From Variovorax boronicumulans (lineage in GTDB: Bacteria; Pseudomonadota; Gammaproteobacteria; Burkholderiales; Burkholderiaceae_C), in NCBI RefSeq assembly GCF_029892485.1, contig NZ_JARXVG010000008.1, positions 232,748 to 296,747 on the forward strand: DNA of 64,000 nt. Reading direction: 5' to 3'. This document shows positions 58,913 through 64,000 of the stretch, piece by piece. Position 1 is the stretch's first letter, and every line of letters starts with the position of its first letter. The notes below the pieces were generated by a model. That model was not told the origin of the DNA. It searched no databases and saw only the letters and a program-made list of their open reading frames with translations. Made by a program: the position numbers and the translations under genes.

Positions 58913-60388
58913 TCAGGGGGTGCCCAAGGCTTGCCGGTAAACGTCGATGTACTGCGCGGCGGCGGTGGCCCAGTCGGCCGGCCGCCGCATCGCATGGCCG
59001 CGCACGCGGCGCCAGTCGGGCGCGCGGTCATAGAGCGCGAAGGCGCGGCGCAGGGCCCGTTCGTAGTCGGCGCCGTCGAAGCGGTCGAACACGAAGCCGG
59101 TGGCCTCGCCGCTCGCCATGTCTTCCAGCGTGCTGTCGACCACCGTGTCGGCCAGCCCGCCCACGCGGCGCACCAACGGCAGGCTGCCGTATTTCAGGCC
59201 GTACATCTGCGTGAGGCCGCAGGGCTCGAAGAGCGATGGCACCAGCGTCACGTCGCCCGCGCCGAAGAGCTGGTGCGCGAGCGCCTCGTTGTAGCCGATG
59301 GTGACGCTGACCGACTCCGGCGCCGCGGCCGCGCGCTGGCGGAAGGCCTCTTCGAGCCAGGCCTCGCCGCTGCCCAGTAGCGCGAGTTGTCCGCCCTGGG
59401 CCAGCAGCGCGTTCAGGCCGCCCAGCACCAGGTGCAGGCCCTTCTGCTCGGTGAGCCGGCTCACCAGGATGAAAAGCGGCGCGTCCGGCCGTTCAGCCAG
59501 CCCGAGCTGATGCTGCAGCACCGCCTTGCAGCGGGCCTTGCCCGCCATGTGACGACCTTCGGGCGTGTGATAGCCCTGCACCAGCGCGGCGTCGGAGGCC
59601 GGGTTCCAGACCTTGTCGTCCACCGCGTTGAGGATGCCGGTGAGCACACCGCTGCGCTGGCGCAGCAGGCCGTCCAGGCCGCAGCCCTGCTCGGGCGTCT
59701 GGATTTCGAGCGCGTAGGTCGGGCTCACCGTGGTGAGCTGGTCGGCGAAGTACAGGCCGGCCTTCATGTAAGAGACCTGGCCGTGGTATTCGAGCCCGTT
59801 CATGTGGAAGGCGGGGCCCGGCAGACCCAGGTCGGTGAAATTCCAGGGCGCGAAGATACCCTGATAGGCCAGGTTGTGCACCGTGAAAACAGTGCCCACT
59901 CGCGGTTGGCCGGCCCGCCGTGCAAAGGCGATGTAGGCGGGCGCCAGCGCCGCATGCCAGTCGTGCGCATGCACGACCTCGGGCTGCCATGCCGGGTCCA
60001 GCCCCTGTGCGAGTTGCGCCGCAGCCCAGCCGAGCAGCGCGAAGCGCCGGTGGTTGTCGGCGTACGGCTGGCGCGCCGTGTCTTCGTAGGGATTGCCGGG
60101 CCGGTCGTAGAGGGCCGGCGCATCGATCACGTAGGCGGAAATGGGAGGCGCGCCGTCGATGGCGATGTGTCCGGCACGCAGGCCGAAGCGCTCGCCCCAG
60201 GGCGCCGTGAAATCGGCCACCGGCGCGAGATCGCGCACCCCGGCCACGATGGCCGGAAAGCCCGGCAGCAGCACCCGCGCGTCCTCCCCCTCGGCCATGA
60301 GCGCCAGGGGCAGGGCGCCGGCGATGTCCGCCAGGCCGCCGGTCTTGAGGAGGGGGAATAGTTCGGCGCTGACCTGGAGGATTCGCAT
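58913..60388 (-). CDS. glgA: Glycogen synthase (ADP-glucose)
   Basis: A 491-residue GT5 enzyme. The N-terminal ADP-glucose site FPLLKTGGLADIAGALP has the KTGGL motif; the C-terminal half has SRLTEQKGLHLVLGGL and PSLFEPCGLTQMYGLKYG. It extends alpha-1,4-glucan chains. It lies 17 bases after glgC on the same strand. Confidence 0.97.
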   Translation of the reverse strand: MRILQVSAELFPLLKTGGLADIAGALPLALMAEGEDARVLLPGFPAIVAGVRDLAPVADFTAPWGERFGLRAGHIAIDGAPPISAYVIDAPALYDRPGNPYEDTARQPYADNHRRFALLGWAAAQLAQGLDPAWQPEVVHAHDWHAALAPAYIAFARRAGQPRVGTVFTVHNLAYQGIFAPWNFTDLGLPGPAFHMNGLEYHGQVSYMKAGLYFADQLTTVSPTYALEIQTPEQGCGLDGLLRQRSGVLTGILNAVDDKVWNPASDAALVQGYHTPEGRHMAGKARCKAVLQHQLGLAERPDAPLFILVSRLTEQKGLHLVLGGLNALLAQGGQLALLGSGEAWLEEAFRQRAAAAPESVSVTIGYNEALAHQLFGAGDVTLVPSLFEPCGLTQMYGLKYGSLPLVRRVGGLADTVVDSTLEDMASGEATGFVFDRFDGADYERALRRAFALYDRAPDWRRVRGHAMRRPADWATAAAQYIDVYRQALGTP

Positions 60389-60405
60389 CGTTCGTGGCGG
60401 CGGCG

Positions 60406-61704
<1,299 letters not shown>

Positions 61705-61714
61705 CCTGTGTCTC

Positions 61715-61738
61715 CGTTCGTTCGTTCGTTCGTTCGTT
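61715..61738. repeat. Tetranucleotide microsatellite (CGTT)6 just upstream of glgC
   Basis: Six perfect tandem CGTT units, read as (AACG)6 in the glgC sense, end about 10 bases before the glgC start and contribute the first base of its GGAG ribosome-binding site. Changes in unit number would alter the spacing between any upstream promoter or upstream reading and the translation start. Such repeats are prone to slippage. Confidence 0.95.
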
Positions 61739-61795
61739 GGAATGCGTCGTCAGAGTTTCTGCAGCGAGGCTAGCACCGCGCTGCGCCCATGGCTT

Positions 61796-63877
<2,082 letters not shown>

Positions 63878-63934
63878 TTCTTTGGGCCCTGGATTGGTTT
63901 GGTTACCGAGGCCGGGTCTCGCCCCGGCGGGCGA

Positions 63935-63968
63935 CCTACTTTTCTTTGCTTCGCCAAAGAAAAGTAGG
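63935..63968. repeat. Perfect 14-bp inverted repeat (CCTACTTTTCTTTG hairpin) upstream of glgX
   Basis: CCTACTTTTCTTTG is followed by a 6-base spacer CTTCGC and then its exact reverse complement. It lies in a longer stretch (CGGCGGGCGACC before, GGCAAAAGAAAGGCGACC after) of repeated character, about 60 bases before the glgX start. It is strongly suspected to be a copy of an extragenic palindromic element common in Comamonadaceae; that needs a genome comparison. Confidence 0.85.
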
Positions 63969-64000
63969 CAAAAGAAAGGCGACCCCACTGTCTGCGACCC

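Overview
The window comes from a high-GC betaproteobacterium. Several features point to Comamonadaceae, most likely Variovorax or a close relative: the fur(-)/bamE-dapB-exbB-exbD block, the hpf-ptsN-hprK block, the split pntA1-pntA2-pntB transhydrogenase, ssb lying divergent to uvrA, many amino-acid/peptide and sugar ABC transporters, and GC-rich extragenic palindromes. The genus is an inference from gene content and order, not from a marker-gene comparison. Nothing looks like a prophage, insertion sequence, CRISPR array, rRNA or tRNA. Most of the window is ordinary chromosome with a few accessory patches.

Layout. 1-1845: end of a branched-chain amino-acid type ABC operon (permease cut by the window edge, plus binding protein) with a good sigma70-like promoter. 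2039-7146: an orphan F-type ATPase subunit c and a 1573-residue exported multidomain di-heme cytochrome c peroxidase with its own terminator. 7300-17022: a two-sided carbohydrate catabolic island. Leftward are a ribose-type ABC transporter, an aldo/keto reductase and a class I aldolase. Rightward are an FGGY kinase, a GlpD-like FAD dehydrogenase and a GntR/HutC regulator. The divergent promoter region carries two copies of TGTTATGACA. The gene set suggests uptake, phosphorylation, oxidation and aldol cleavage of a polyol whose identity is unknown.

17036-25404: a frameshifted EamA permease, uvrA, a ClC antiporter, ssb, a GFA-type zinc protein, yebC and a PEP mutase/isocitrate lyase family enzyme. 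25642-31523: accessory genes. These are a small exported repeat protein with a terminator, a membrane protein of unknown function, and a tightly coupled trio made of an uncharacterised protein, a VanW-glycosyltransferase fusion and a zinc-ribbon membrane-anchored protein. 31557-35485: LLM flavin oxidoreductase, mnmA, a Nudix hydrolase, a DUF4019-like protein and an orphan OmpR-type response regulator.

35486-48330: an AT-rich regulatory gap with several palindromes, then pntA1-pntA2-pntB with a terminator, fadD, a dipeptide-type ABC operon (dppBCDF, a 159-bp imperfect palindrome, then the binding protein), mtnN and corA. 48544-56244: a UvrD/Rep-type helicase, hpf, ptsN, hprK, fur, bamE, dapB, exbB and exbD. 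56255-64000: a large inverted repeat, then the glycogen operon on the minus strand in the order glgX, glgC, glgA, glgP. A (CGTT)6 microsatellite sits just upstream of glgC. No branching enzyme (glgB) is inside the window.

Start sites were adjusted from the longest open frames wherever a ribosome-binding site, a family N-terminus or a 4-base ATGA/GTGA overlap gave a better choice.
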